A stretch of DNA of 8,834 bases from an uncultured Panacagrimonas sp. (GCA_946481265.1 CAMLNE010000172.1:1-8834), one strand, 5' to 3'; shown: positions 1 to 6,626, numbered from the stretch's first letter. Notes: generated from the letters alone by a model not told the origin. Translations and numbers: made by a program.

Positions 1-76
1 CCGGGCCGCGCCTTCGGCGACGAGGACGGCCTGCTCTGCCTGGACCGCGACGGCTTCCTGAGCCTGTCGCGGCTGA

Positions 77-406
77 TCCCCGGCCGCCGGCGCAAGCTCG
101 GCGGGCTACGTCATGCTGCGTCTTCCGCACGAGGTCAAGGACATCTTCCGCGCCTGGCTGGACGCGCACCTGCCCGGGCGGGCGGAACACGTGATGAGCC
201 TGGTGCGGCAGATGCACGGCGGGCGCGACTACCGGTCGGACTGGGGCGTGCGCCAGCGCGGCCGCGGCCATTACGCGGCGCTCATCGCGCAGCGCTTCGC
301 CGTCGCCTGCCGGCGCCTGTCCCTGGATGCAGGCGCCCGGCGCGCACTGGATACGCGCCAGTTCTGCCCACCCCCCAGGGAAGGAGATCAGCTTCGACTG
401 CTGTAG
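77..406 (+). pseudogene. C-terminal fragment of a PA0069-family radical SAM protein (frame broken at left edge)
   Basis: The frame ending at TAG 404-406 reads AAGASSAGYVMLRLPHEVKDIF, then HVMSLVRQMHGGRDYRSD, and closes with a DTRQF-CPPP-QLRLL tail. This is the C-terminal part of the PA0069/Rv2578c-like radical SAM proteins, which are of uncertain function and resemble SPL-type repair enzymes. The CxxxCxxC cluster motif would lie well upstream, outside the window. The frame is closed by TGA at 74-76, and no frame of bases 1-76 gives the expected preceding family sequence. Only a short LIPG at 73-84, in the +1 frame, resembles the usual APxIPGxxDHE stretch. The gene is therefore either frameshifted with a small deletion, rearranged, or damaged by an assembly error near the edge. 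If an ATG is required, the first in frame is at 113. Family assignment is firm; calling it a pseudogene is tentative. Confidence 0.6.
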
Positions 407-418
407 GAACCGCGGACG

Positions 419-445
419 CCTGCCGCGCCTCCGGCTGCGGGCAGG
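419..445 (+). terminator. Hairpin downstream of the radical SAM gene, possible terminator
   Basis: CCTGCC (419-424) pairs with GGCAGG (440-445). Inside it GC (425-426) pairs with GC (437-438) across a bulged G439, and GCC (427-429) pairs with GGC (433-435) around a TCC loop. The structure begins 12 nt after the TAG stop. No clear T tract follows (GTCTATCG), so it may act as a 3'-end-stabilising hairpin or a Rho-dependent end rather than a classical intrinsic terminator. Confidence 0.35.
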
Positions 446-630
446 GTCTATCGCGACAGGCCCGTCCTGCGACTTGCACGGTGATGTCGCCGCGTCACTC
501 GATTCGCCTCGGCGGCATCGCGGATGACTTGAGACACAGTCGCATCGGGTCGCGATCTGCATGCAACCGCGTCTCGAAGCGCCGCGTGGTGGCGCGCCGG
601 GTGCCGACGAGGAATGGAACGGCGCTTGCC

Positions 631-661
631 AGAAAACAACCGGACGACCGCCATGTCGTCC
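631..661 (-). terminator. Leftward-facing intrinsic-terminator-like hairpin
   Basis: On the minus strand GGACGAC (661-655) and GTCGTCC (648-642) form a perfect 7-bp stem with a 6-nt loop. The stem is followed at 641-631 by GGTTGTTTTCT, the only T-rich tract of this kind nearby. Hairpin plus T tract fits an intrinsic terminator for leftward transcription, about 400 nt beyond the end of the DUF3047-like gene. It could stop read-through from the leftward gene set into the radical SAM gene. On the plus strand the same repeat lies 54-73 nt upstream of the small membrane protein start and might instead be an operator. Confidence 0.4.
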
Positions 662-714
662 TGCGTCGACGCGATACCGCGCGCTTCGCGAATACCCGGG
701 CCGGAGGCTGCCAC

Positions 715-906
715 ATGGACCCCAGGAACAAATGGGATGACGACGATGAATGGAACGCGCCGCGACGCAAACTCCCGCCCGCCGTGGTCGAGCGCGCCAA
801 TCGCTCGGGTCGCCGCGGGTGGCGCCTCGTCATCGCCTGCATGTACGTGCTCGCCGCGCTGCTGATCCTCGTCCAGATCCTGCGCTTCTATCTCGGGCCG
901 GCGTGA
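715..906 (+). CDS. Small single-pass membrane protein, unknown function
   Basis: This encodes 63 residues. The ATG at 715 is chosen because GGAGG at 703-707 sits 7 nt upstream; the frame stays open back to 481, but the extra 78 codons are arginine-rich and have no such site. Residues 1-13 are very acidic (DDDDE at 8-12, flanked by Trp7 and Trp13). Residues 17-37 are basic (RRK at 17-19, RSGRRGWR at 30-37), and residues 38-56 form one hydrophobic segment rich in Val, Leu, Ile and Ala, followed by a short tail ending FYLGPA. The positive-inside rule predicts a cytoplasmic N-terminus and a short periplasmic tail. There is no signal-peptidase or lipobox motif. I do not recognise a family. The gene converges with the DUF3047-like gene, with 154 bp between them. 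Confidence 0.7.
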   Translation: MDPRNKWDDDDEWNAPRRKLPPAVVERANRSGRRGWRLVIACMYVLAALLILVQILRFYLGPA

Positions 907-1006
907 TCCGGCGCCTGACCCGCAGCGTCGCCTGGCGCACCGTCCATGCGGGAACCGGCATGTCGAGACGATGCGGCGCAGCTGCCGCGGCAGGCGACAC
1001 CCGTCA

Positions 1007-1047
1007 CCGTCGCCCGGGCGCCGTGCGCAAGACGCCGCGGGCGACGG
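1007..1047. terminator. G+C-rich hairpin between convergent genes
   Basis: CCGTCGCCCG (1007-1016) is the exact reverse complement of CGGGCGACGG (1038-1047). Within the 21-nt interval GGCG (1017-1020) also pairs with CGCC (1033-1036) across a bulged G1037, giving about 14 paired positions and a 12-nt loop. It sits between the stops of two convergent genes (906 plus, 1061 minus), where a shared 3'-end structure is expected. Neither side has a T tract, so it is not a classical intrinsic terminator. Confidence 0.4.
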
Positions 1048-1060
1048 GCGCAGTCGATGC

Positions 1061-2233
1061 TCAGGCGCGGATCGGTACGCGGCCCTGCTCGTCCTGCAGC
1101 GCGATGTCCCGGTAGCGGCACTTGCCTTCGCCGCGCTGGAACACCGTGTTGGCGATCAGCCAGACGCCGACGATGCGGCTGGGCAGTTCGCCGCCGATCG
1201 CCCGGCGATAGTCATCGACGAGGTTGCGACGCTCGCCGAGCCACTGGCCCAGCTCCGAGGTGCCGCTGCGGACCACCCAGTGCGTCTCGCGCTCGCTCCA
1301 CCAGGCCAGCGGGCACTGGAAGATGGTGTCGACCGGCAGCGCGGCGCTCCACATCCAGGTCAGGTCCAGGCCGTTGTCGAACTCGACCGCCAGCGACAGA
1401 TAGTCGTGCGTGGGCTCGATGTGCTCGGGCAGCGCGGAGGGCAGCTGTTCCACGCACCACGACCATTCGACGACGCTGTCCGGCGTCAGCGGACGATCGA
1501 CCGGAAACTGCAGGATGCCGACATCGGCATGCGTGTGGCAGCACAGTTCCTGGTTGCCGTCCGCGGCGGGCGCCGGATCCGGGGCGAAGATCTCGCCCCG
1601 TCCCAGGCGCCACAGGTAATGCCAGCCGCCGGGCGGCTCCACCGGGGCCTGCGCGCGGCGCAGCGCGGCACCGAACCACTCGGGCTCGAGCTGCGCTGCG
1701 GCCTGCAAGCCCTGCATCGCATCGCCACGCCACTGGATCACCGCGACCTCGTATCCACCGGCGAAATCGACGCGCGGCCAGGCCGGCTCGAAGGCACCGT
1801 GGCGGTCGGCGAATTCGCCCGAGGGCTTGCTGGTCAGCCACAGCTTTCCTCCCTGCTGAACCTGCAGGCTGCTGGCGTTGCCGACGATCTTGTCCACCTC
1901 GCTATCGCCGACCCGGTACCACAGGCCAACCTTGGGCTCGAAACCGATGTCGAAGGCGCTCGAGGCGTAGACCATGCCGTTGGCCAGCAGGCTGACCGCC
2001 TGCCCCTCCGGCAGCACGATGCCGCTATCGATCCACGGCGTGGTCGACGCCGGAATGTGCAGCCAGTCGCAGCGCAGCACCGACTCGCCCAGGCCCGCGA
2101 GTGCGCGCTCGATGCGGGGACGGAAATCGGCGGGCGGCTTGCGGGCCTCACCGCGCAGGCGACGTGCCAGGCGGGAGCCCATGAAGCGCAGCGTGGTGGG
2201 CAGGGCTGACGGGGCGTTGCGGACGACCGACAT
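1061..2233 (-). CDS. DUF3047-like protein with a probable N-terminal galactose-binding-like beta-sandwich
   Basis: This encodes 390 residues. The ATG at 2233 has a GGAGG-type site (TGGAGGA, 2246-2240) 6 nt upstream. No signal peptide is evident; residues 15-32 are basic (RRLRGEARK). Residues about 53-168 (TPWIDSGIVLPEGQAVSLLANG to GGYEVAVIQW) have the alternating strands and W-DSGI-V--GQ-V pattern of LecA (PA-IL)-like galactose-binding-like domains. Residues about 204-378 contain WHYLW, CCHTHADVGILQ, HDYLSLAVEFDNG, DLTWMWS, THWVVRSG, LGQWL-ERR and IVGVWLIAN, a conserved pattern I associate with DUF3047; its function is unknown. The Cys/His cluster CCHTH at 231-235 could bind metal. It starts 69 nt after paaX and is probably the last gene of the leftward set, though it could be transcribed separately. 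Family assignment is from memory of motifs. Confidence 0.65.
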   Translation of the reverse strand: MSVVRNAPSALPTTLRFMGSRLARRLRGEARKPPADFRPRIERALAGLGESVLRCDWLHIPASTTPWIDSGIVLPEGQAVSLLANGMVYASSAFDIGFEPKVGLWYRVGDSEVDKIVGNASSLQVQQGGKLWLTSKPSGEFADRHGAFEPAWPRVDFAGGYEVAVIQWRGDAMQGLQAAAQLEPEWFGAALRRAQAPVEPPGGWHYLWRLGRGEIFAPDPAPAADGNQELCCHTHADVGILQFPVDRPLTPDSVVEWSWCVEQLPSALPEHIEPTHDYLSLAVEFDNGLDLTWMWSAALPVDTIFQCPLAWWSERETHWVVRSGTSELGQWLGERRNLVDDYRRAIGGELPSRIVGVWLIANTVFQRGEGKCRYRDIALQDEQGRVPIRA

Positions 2234-2302
2234 GCGGGTTCCTCCAGGGCGGCGATCTTCTGGGTGGTGGGACAGGCTGCACGAATCTGCGCGCGATGGC
2301 GA

Positions 2303-3142
2303 TCAGGCGCCGGCCTCGGCGGGGATGCCCTCGGCCACCGGGAAGGGGCCCGGCGTGCCGGTCGAGGCCTGGTACATGCGCCGCCACAGGCGATGGCCGA
2401 GACGATCGACGCGGCGCACCGTCGCGAGGAAATCGTGGCGCGCCTGGACATCGACGAAGGGGCTGGGCAGCAGCGGGTCGTAGACCACGTGGCGGATCGC
2501 ACGACCACCGATCAGGAACACCTCGCGGGCGCCCGCCTCCGGACTCAGCGCATCGGCGCCCTGCATCCAGTCCTCGAGCTGCTGACGCAGCTTGCGGTAG
2601 TTCGCGCTGAGCGCCTTGCCGTCCCATAGCCGGCGCACGCGCGCTTCGCGCACGTCATCGAAACCGGTGGCGGCGAACACGCTGGCCTGCCGCTCCAGGC
2701 CGACCTGGTACAGGCGTCCGCGCACCGCGTCGAGATCACGCTCGATGTTGTCCGGGCGCAGGTACAGGCCGCGCTCGAACTCGCGGAAGCCCAGCATGTC
2801 GAGCGCGCGCCGGCGTGCGCGCAGCGCCGCACGATCGCTGCGCCCGAGGGCGCCGCAGTGCACGGCGATGTAGCCGCCGCTCCATTCGCGCACGCGCTGC
2901 TCGGCGGTGCGCCAGGTGGCGACATCGTCGGCCAGCTCGTGAGCACGCGCGCTGAGCAGGTAGCTGCCGCGCTCGGCGGCGACGATCAGGCCGTCGGCCG
3001 CGAGCCGTGCCAGCGCCACGCGCGCGCTGTTGTCGCTGATGCCGAACAGGGCGCAGGCGGTGACGGCGTCGCGCGCCGACAGCGGCTCGGGATCCGCCGC
3101 CAGCAGCAGGTCGAGGATCAGGCCGCGCGGCTTGGGCTTCAT
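2303..3142 (-). CDS. PaaX-family transcriptional regulator
   Basis: This encodes 279 residues, close to the usual 300 or so for PaaX. Residues about 5-62 form the PaaX N-terminal winged helix (LFGISDNSARVALARLAADG at 32-51, then a wing to about residue 62). Residues about 88-180 match the middle domain (WSGGYIAVHC, LDMLGFREFERGLYLRPDN). Residues about 206-258 match the C-terminal domain, including the family signature RHVVYDPLLPSPFV at 217-230. PaaX of E. coli represses phenylacetate genes and is released by phenylacetyl-CoA; here a CoA thioester made or consumed by the adjacent enzymes is the natural ligand guess. The start codon overlaps the oxygenase stop (ATGA, 3142-3139), and no good ribosome binding site precedes it, so translation is probably coupled. 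Its place inside the operon suggests autoregulation. The symbol paaX is not assigned because no phenylacetate genes are present. Confidence 0.9.
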   Translation of the reverse strand: MKPKPRGLILDLLLAADPEPLSARDAVTACALFGISDNSARVALARLAADGLIVAAERGSYLLSARAHELADDVATWRTAEQRVREWSGGYIAVHCGALGRSDRAALRARRRALDMLGFREFERGLYLRPDNIERDLDAVRGRLYQVGLERQASVFAATGFDDVREARVRRLWDGKALSANYRKLRQQLEDWMQGADALSPEAGAREVFLIGGRAIRHVVYDPLLPSPFVDVQARHDFLATVRRVDRLGHRLWRRMYQASTGTPGPFPVAEGIPAEAGA

Positions 3143-4281
3143 GCCGGAACGGTTGCCAGCTGGGCGTCCAGCTGCTCGTTGAACCGCGCCAGCGCGGACT
3201 CGAAGCGGCCGAACCGCAATGCCTCGTTCGCACCGGTGGCCAGGCCCGCCTGGATCGCCTCGAACTGCGCGTAGTCCTCCGTGAACGTGTCACGGTAGAG
3301 CTTCACGTTGCGATCCCAATGCGTGCGGGCACGCTCGGTCGTGGGTGCTTCGGGGATCAGTGCGAAGTCCACGATGCGCGTGGCGTTCACCGCCAGGGGC
3401 TCGAGCCGCGTCACCTGCGCATGGTCCGGCTGGACCAGCACCACCGTGCCCGGAAAGAAGTAATAGAGCAGGTTGCCGACCTCACGTGGATGCATGTCGT
3501 CCGGCCTGGCGCCGGCCCGCAGGTTTTCCTTGACGAAGAACACGCGGCGATTCAGCCCGTCCTCGTCGACGACCTGCACGTTGTCGGCAAACATCGGCGC
3601 GATCGTGTCGCGGTGCGCGGTCTTGACGTGATAGCTCTCGAAGGCGCCTTCGACCACCAGCTTCCAGTTGCTGCGCACGTCGAGCCGGCGTGGCGCGTAG
3701 GCGACGTGATCGCCCAGGCCCATGCCTTCGAGTTCGTCGACGAAGGCGCCGAGACTGGCATTGCCGTGGTCACCGACGCAGTCCGGATCCGGGATCACCC
3801 AGACGATGCCGGCGCGTTGCAGCACCGCCACCGGACGAAGACCGGTCGCCTCGGGCCGCAGTCCGGGAAACCCTTCCCGGCGCGGCAAGCCGACCAGCGC
3901 GCCGTCCGCGGCATAGGACCAGGCGTGGTAGGGGCAGGAAAACCGCTCGCGCCCGCAGCCCTCGCCGGCCGTCACCACGCGCGCACCGCGGTGGCGACAG
4001 ACGTTGAGGAAGGCGCGCAGGGTTCCATGCCCGTCACGCGTGAGCAGCAGCGGCACGCCGAGCACATCGCCGGACCACCAGCTGCCCGGCTGCGCGAGAA
4101 CCGATGCCGGCGCGACGGCCTGCCAATGGCGCCGCATGAGCGCGACTTCCCGCAGGTGGCGCGCCTCGTCGAGGTAGCGCCCCACCGGCGAGCGCGATTC
4201 GTCCGCGCCCATTTCCGGCCGGCCGCTGGCCAGCAGCGCGCGGGCGCGCGCCAGCAGGCTCGCGGCGGCCGCCGGTTTCAT
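3139..4281 (-). CDS. Rieske non-heme iron oxygenase, alpha subunit (CntA/choline-monooxygenase-like type)
   Basis: This encodes 380 residues. The Rieske [2Fe-2S] ligands are Cys95 and His97 (VCRHRGAR) and Cys116 and His119 (CPYHAW). The catalytic domain begins near NWKLVVEGAFESYHVKTAH (205-223); His218 and His223 are the mononuclear iron ligands, and the acidic third ligand probably lies in TEDYAQFE (333-341), Asp335 being most likely. Glu215 takes the place of the bridging Asp205 of naphthalene dioxygenase, as Glu does in the carnitine monooxygenase CntA group. These are usually homotrimers that hydroxylate, demethylate or cleave C-N bonds with electrons from a separate reductase, and no reductase is visible here. 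The ATG at 4281 overlaps the upstream dehydrogenase stop (ATGA). The frame stays open for 331 codons further upstream, but that part is antiparallel noise over the dehydrogenase gene. The substrate is unknown. Confidence 0.9.
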   Translation of the reverse strand: MKPAAAASLLARARALLASGRPEMGADESRSPVGRYLDEARHLREVALMRRHWQAVAPASVLAQPGSWWSGDVLGVPLLLTRDGHGTLRAFLNVCRHRGARVVTAGEGCGRERFSCPYHAWSYAADGALVGLPRREGFPGLRPEATGLRPVAVLQRAGIVWVIPDPDCVGDHGNASLGAFVDELEGMGLGDHVAYAPRRLDVRSNWKLVVEGAFESYHVKTAHRDTIAPMFADNVQVVDEDGLNRRVFFVKENLRAGARPDDMHPREVGNLLYYFFPGTVVLVQPDHAQVTRLEPLAVNATRIVDFALIPEAPTTERARTHWDRNVKLYRDTFTEDYAQFEAIQAGLATGANEALRFGRFESALARFNEQLDAQLATVPA

Positions 4282-5387
4282 GCGGCTGAAGCCGCCTGGA
4301 AGCGCTCGAGATGGTGATCGCGATCGCCGAAGCGCGTGCCGAACGCGGTCAGCTGGCGGAAGTAATGACCGACATCGAGTTCCTCGGTCATGCCGATGCC
4401 GCCGTGCAGCTGCACCGCCTGCTGTGCCACGAACTTCGAGGCCTTGCCCAGGTAGGCCTTGGCCGCCGACACCGCGCGCCGTCGTTCCAGCGCATCGGCG
4501 AGGTCGGCCTTGCCGGTCGCCAGCAGCACCATCGAGCGCGACTGCTCGAGCTCGACGAACATGTCGACCAGGCGGTGCTGCAGGACCTGGAAGCTGCCGA
4601 TCGCCACCCCGAACTGCTTGCGCGTGCGAAGGTAGGCGCTGGTGCGCTCGAACAGCGCCTTCATGCCGCCGAGCGCCTGCGCGCAGGCCACCGCGGTGGC
4701 CCGGTCCAGGCCCGCCTCGAGCGCCTCGATCCCGCCGATGCGCGCATCGGCACCGAGCTCGACGCCGTCCAGCGTCAGGTCGGCGGCAACGCCGCCGCCC
4801 AGCACCGGGTAGGCCCGCAGGCTCAGGCCGGCGATCTCGCGCGGCACCAGGAACAGGTCCACCGCCTCGCCATTGCGCGCAGAGACGATCAGCTGCGAGG
4901 CATTGGGCGCATTGAACGCGCACAGCTTCTCCCCGCGCAGCACGAAACCGCCGGCACGCGGCTCGGCACGGGTGGCGCAGCCCGCCGGATCGAAGCGCGC
5001 ACCGCGCTCGGTGTAGGCCACGGCGAGCTGCACGTCGCCGGCGGCCAGGTTGCCCAGCAGCGCCTCGTGACGGGCCAGGGTCGGGCTCGCCGCGAGGACC
5101 GCGGCGGGCAGGACCGCGCCGGTGATGAAGGGCTCGACCACCAGCCCTGCGCCGAGCGCCTCGGCCACCAGCGCGATGTCGAGCGCGGAGCCGCCGATGC
5201 CGCCGACCGATTCCGGCACCGCCAGCGCCAGCCAGCCGAACTCCGCCACCTGTTTCCAGATCGCCGGGTCGCACTGGCCGGGTGCGGCCACCGATTTCCC
5301 GTACTGGTCGAAGCCGTAGGCCTTCTGCGCAAACTTGACGGCGCTGTCCTGCAGGATTTCCTGCTCGGAGGTGAAAGACAGATCCAT
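4278..5387 (-). CDS. Acyl-CoA dehydrogenase family, small (non-catalytic-type) subunit, PimD/FadE-like
   Basis: This encodes 369 residues. The N-terminal helices start MDLSFTSEQEILQDSAVKF; WLALAVPESVGGIGG (52-66), the middle beta domain (about 119-215), RTRKQFG (254-260) and QLHGGIGMTEE (326-336) are acyl-CoA dehydrogenase FAD-binding landmarks. Two things mark it as the partner subunit: it ends at FGDRDHHLERF without a YEGT-EI segment, and the alternative base position (LER in isovaleryl-CoA dehydrogenase) reads GLDRA with Asp228. It resembles small subunits of heteromeric enzymes such as pimeloyl-CoA dehydrogenase (PimC/PimD) and the mycobacterial alpha2-beta2 steroid side-chain dehydrogenases. 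The start has AAGGA (5401-5397) 9 nt upstream and lies 23 nt after the large-subunit stop. Its own TGA overlaps the oxygenase start. The substrate is unknown. Confidence 0.88.
   Translation of the reverse strand: MDLSFTSEQEILQDSAVKFAQKAYGFDQYGKSVAAPGQCDPAIWKQVAEFGWLALAVPESVGGIGGSALDIALVAEALGAGLVVEPFITGAVLPAAVLAASPTLARHEALLGNLAAGDVQLAVAYTERGARFDPAGCATRAEPRAGGFVLRGEKLCAFNAPNASQLIVSARNGEAVDLFLVPREIAGLSLRAYPVLGGGVAADLTLDGVELGADARIGGIEALEAGLDRATAVACAQALGGMKALFERTSAYLRTRKQFGVAIGSFQVLQHRLVDMFVELEQSRSMVLLATGKADLADALERRRAVSAAKAYLGKASKFVAQQAVQLHGGIGMTEELDVGHYFRQLTAFGTRFGDRDHHLERFQAASAA
4281..4295 (-). promoter_or_regulatory. Hairpin abutting the oxygenase start codon (translational coupling)
   Basis: On the minus strand GCGGC (4295-4291) and GCCGC (4286-4282) form a 5-bp stem around a TTCA loop, ending directly before the ATG at 4281. 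The only Shine-Dalgarno-like stretch (AGGCGG, 4297-4292) overlaps the stem, so it would be hidden unless ribosomes finishing the dehydrogenase gene open it. This fits the ATGA overlap but is inferred only from sequence. Confidence 0.35.
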
Positions 5388-5410
5388 GTTCTAGGTTCCT
5401 TGTTCTTGTC

Positions 5411-6559
5411 TCAGAGGCCGATGAGGACCTTGGCCAGCACGTTCTTCTGGATTTCGTTGCTGCCGCCGTAGATCGTGCAGGCGCGCAGGAAGTTGTAGCG
5501 CGTCGAGGCGGCGCGATAGACCGGCTCGCCTTCCAGGTCCTCGCCCCAGGGCATCGCGTCCAGCGCGCCGAATTCGAGCTGCGTCTCCGAGATCGCCTGT
5601 TGCAGCTCGGTGCCCTTGATCTTCAGGCCCGAGGATTCCGCTCCGGGTGACTGGCCCTTCGAGATGCGGTCCAGGGTGCGCAGGTTGGTGTACTCGAGTG
5701 CGAGCAGGTCCACCTCCAGCTCGGCGATGCGGCGACGCGCGTGCGGATCGTCCCTGAGCACCGGGTCCCGGGCGACGGTCTCCTTGAGCCAGCCGAGCTG
5801 GCGCTTGCTGTCACCGACGCCCGCGATGCTGGTGCGTTCGTGGGTGAGCAGGAACTTGGCGATGGTCCAGCCCTGCTCGCCGACCAGGTTGGCGACCGGC
5901 ACCTTCACGTCGGTGAAGAACACCTCGTTGAGATGGTGGTGACCGTCGATGGTCACGATCGGTCGCACCTCGATGCCGGGCGACTTCATGTCGATCAGCA
6001 GGAACGAGATGCCCTGCTGCTTGGCGCCCTCGCTGCTGGTACGAACCAGGCAGAAGATCATGTGCGCCCAGTGCGCCTGGGTGGTCCAGATCTTCTGGCC
6101 GTTGACCACGTAGTGATCGCCCTGGCGCACCGCCTGCGTCTTCAGGCTGGCGAGGTCGGAGCCCGAACCGGGCTCGGAATAGCCCTGGCACCAGGCCTCC
6201 TCGGCGTTCCGGATCTTCGACAGGTAGCGCTGCTGCTGCTCGGGCGTGCCGAACTTCATCAGCACCGGTCCGAGCATCATCACGCCGAAGGGAATGACCG
6301 AGGGGGCACCTGCACGCGCTCGCTCCTCGTCGAAGATGTCGCATTGCACCGCGCTGAAGCCGGGGCCGCCGAACGGCTCGGGCCAGCTGTAGGCCAGCCA
6401 GCCCTTGCTGGCGAGCTTCTTTTCCCAGGCGAACTGGGTTTCCTTGCCGATGCGCATGCCGGTGGCGATGCCGCTCGGATCGCGCGGCGTATTGGCCTCC
6501 ATCCACGCGCGCACCTCGGCGCGAAATGCTTCCTCTTCTGGCGAGTAGTCGAAATTCAC
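5411..6559 (-). CDS. Acyl-CoA dehydrogenase family, large (catalytic-type) subunit, PimC/FadE-like
   Basis: This encodes 382 residues from a GTG start at 6559, chosen because GGAGG (6570-6566) lies 6 nt upstream and the protein then begins as its relatives do (NFDYSPEEEAFRAEVRAWM). An in-frame ATG at 6682 would add 41 unrelated residues and swallow the promoter region. Landmarks are GWLAYSWPEPFGGPG (53-67), QGYSEPGSGSDLASL (125-139), GQKIWTTQAHWA (154-165) for FAD and substrate binding, and IYGGSNEIQKN (363-373). The usual YEG glutamate is Gly366; instead HERTSIAG places Glu241 where isovaleryl-CoA dehydrogenase has its base, so this subunit should carry the active site. It is the first gene of the leftward set, 23 nt ahead of the small subunit. 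Probable reaction: alpha,beta-dehydrogenation of a branched, cyclic or dicarboxylic acyl-CoA. Confidence 0.9.
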   Translation of the reverse strand: MNFDYSPEEEAFRAEVRAWMEANTPRDPSGIATGMRIGKETQFAWEKKLASKGWLAYSWPEPFGGPGFSAVQCDIFDEERARAGAPSVIPFGVMMLGPVLMKFGTPEQQQRYLSKIRNAEEAWCQGYSEPGSGSDLASLKTQAVRQGDHYVVNGQKIWTTQAHWAHMIFCLVRTSSEGAKQQGISFLLIDMKSPGIEVRPIVTIDGHHHLNEVFFTDVKVPVANLVGEQGWTIAKFLLTHERTSIAGVGDSKRQLGWLKETVARDPVLRDDPHARRRIAELEVDLLALEYTNLRTLDRISKGQSPGAESSGLKIKGTELQQAISETQLEFGALDAMPWGEDLEGEPVYRAASTRYNFLRACTIYGGSNEIQKNVLAKVLIGL

Positions 6560-6626
6560 GGGCAGCCTCCGGGCTACGGATGGGTCGTCGGGGAGTCGAA
6601 CGAGCAAGGAAATGTCGCGGCGGCGA

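Larger units (their letters stand above)
407..714. other. Intergenic region without a convincing gene
   Basis: About 308 bases lie between the radical SAM stop and the small membrane protein start. Open frames exist on both strands (for example 448-714 minus, and 481-714 plus running into the next gene), but they are arginine-rich, unrecognisable and lack good ribosome binding sites, as expected of chance frames in high-G+C DNA. Two hairpins, at 419-445 and 642-661, are listed separately. I could not find a convincing -35/-10 pair for the downstream gene. Confidence 0.5.

Noticed and set aside
701..712. Identical 12-mer CCGGAGGCTGCC before the small membrane gene and, on the minus strand, before the large dehydrogenase GTG (6572-6561)
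   Set aside because: It is centred on the ribosome binding site, and a 12-base match is expected by chance in this much G+C-rich sequence on two strands.
481..714. N-terminal extension of the small membrane protein to ATG 481
   Set aside because: There is no good ribosome binding site, and the 78 residues are arginine-rich and featureless, whereas ATG 715 has GGAGG at ideal spacing.
448..714. 88-residue minus-strand frame 448-714
   Set aside because: It is arginine-rich with no recognisable similarity, and the terminator-like hairpin lies inside it. Treated as chance.
982..993. Perfect 12-bp palindrome CTGCCGCGGCAG
   Set aside because: A single short G+C palindrome with no repeat elsewhere in the window and no promoter near it is likely chance.
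971..2209. Long open frames antisense to real genes (971-2209 plus, 4311-5471 plus, 5741-6664 plus, 7347-8549 minus)
   Set aside because: They mirror strongly supported genes on the opposite strand, have skewed Arg/Ala/Gly composition and show no recognisable domains. In high-G+C DNA the antisense frame aligned with third positions often stays open.
4282..5274. 331-codon upstream extension of the oxygenase reading frame
   Set aside because: It is alanine/arginine/glycine-rich, lies wholly over the well-supported dehydrogenase small-subunit gene in another frame, and resembles nothing. Oxygenases of this type are about 380 residues, as given by the ATG at 4281.
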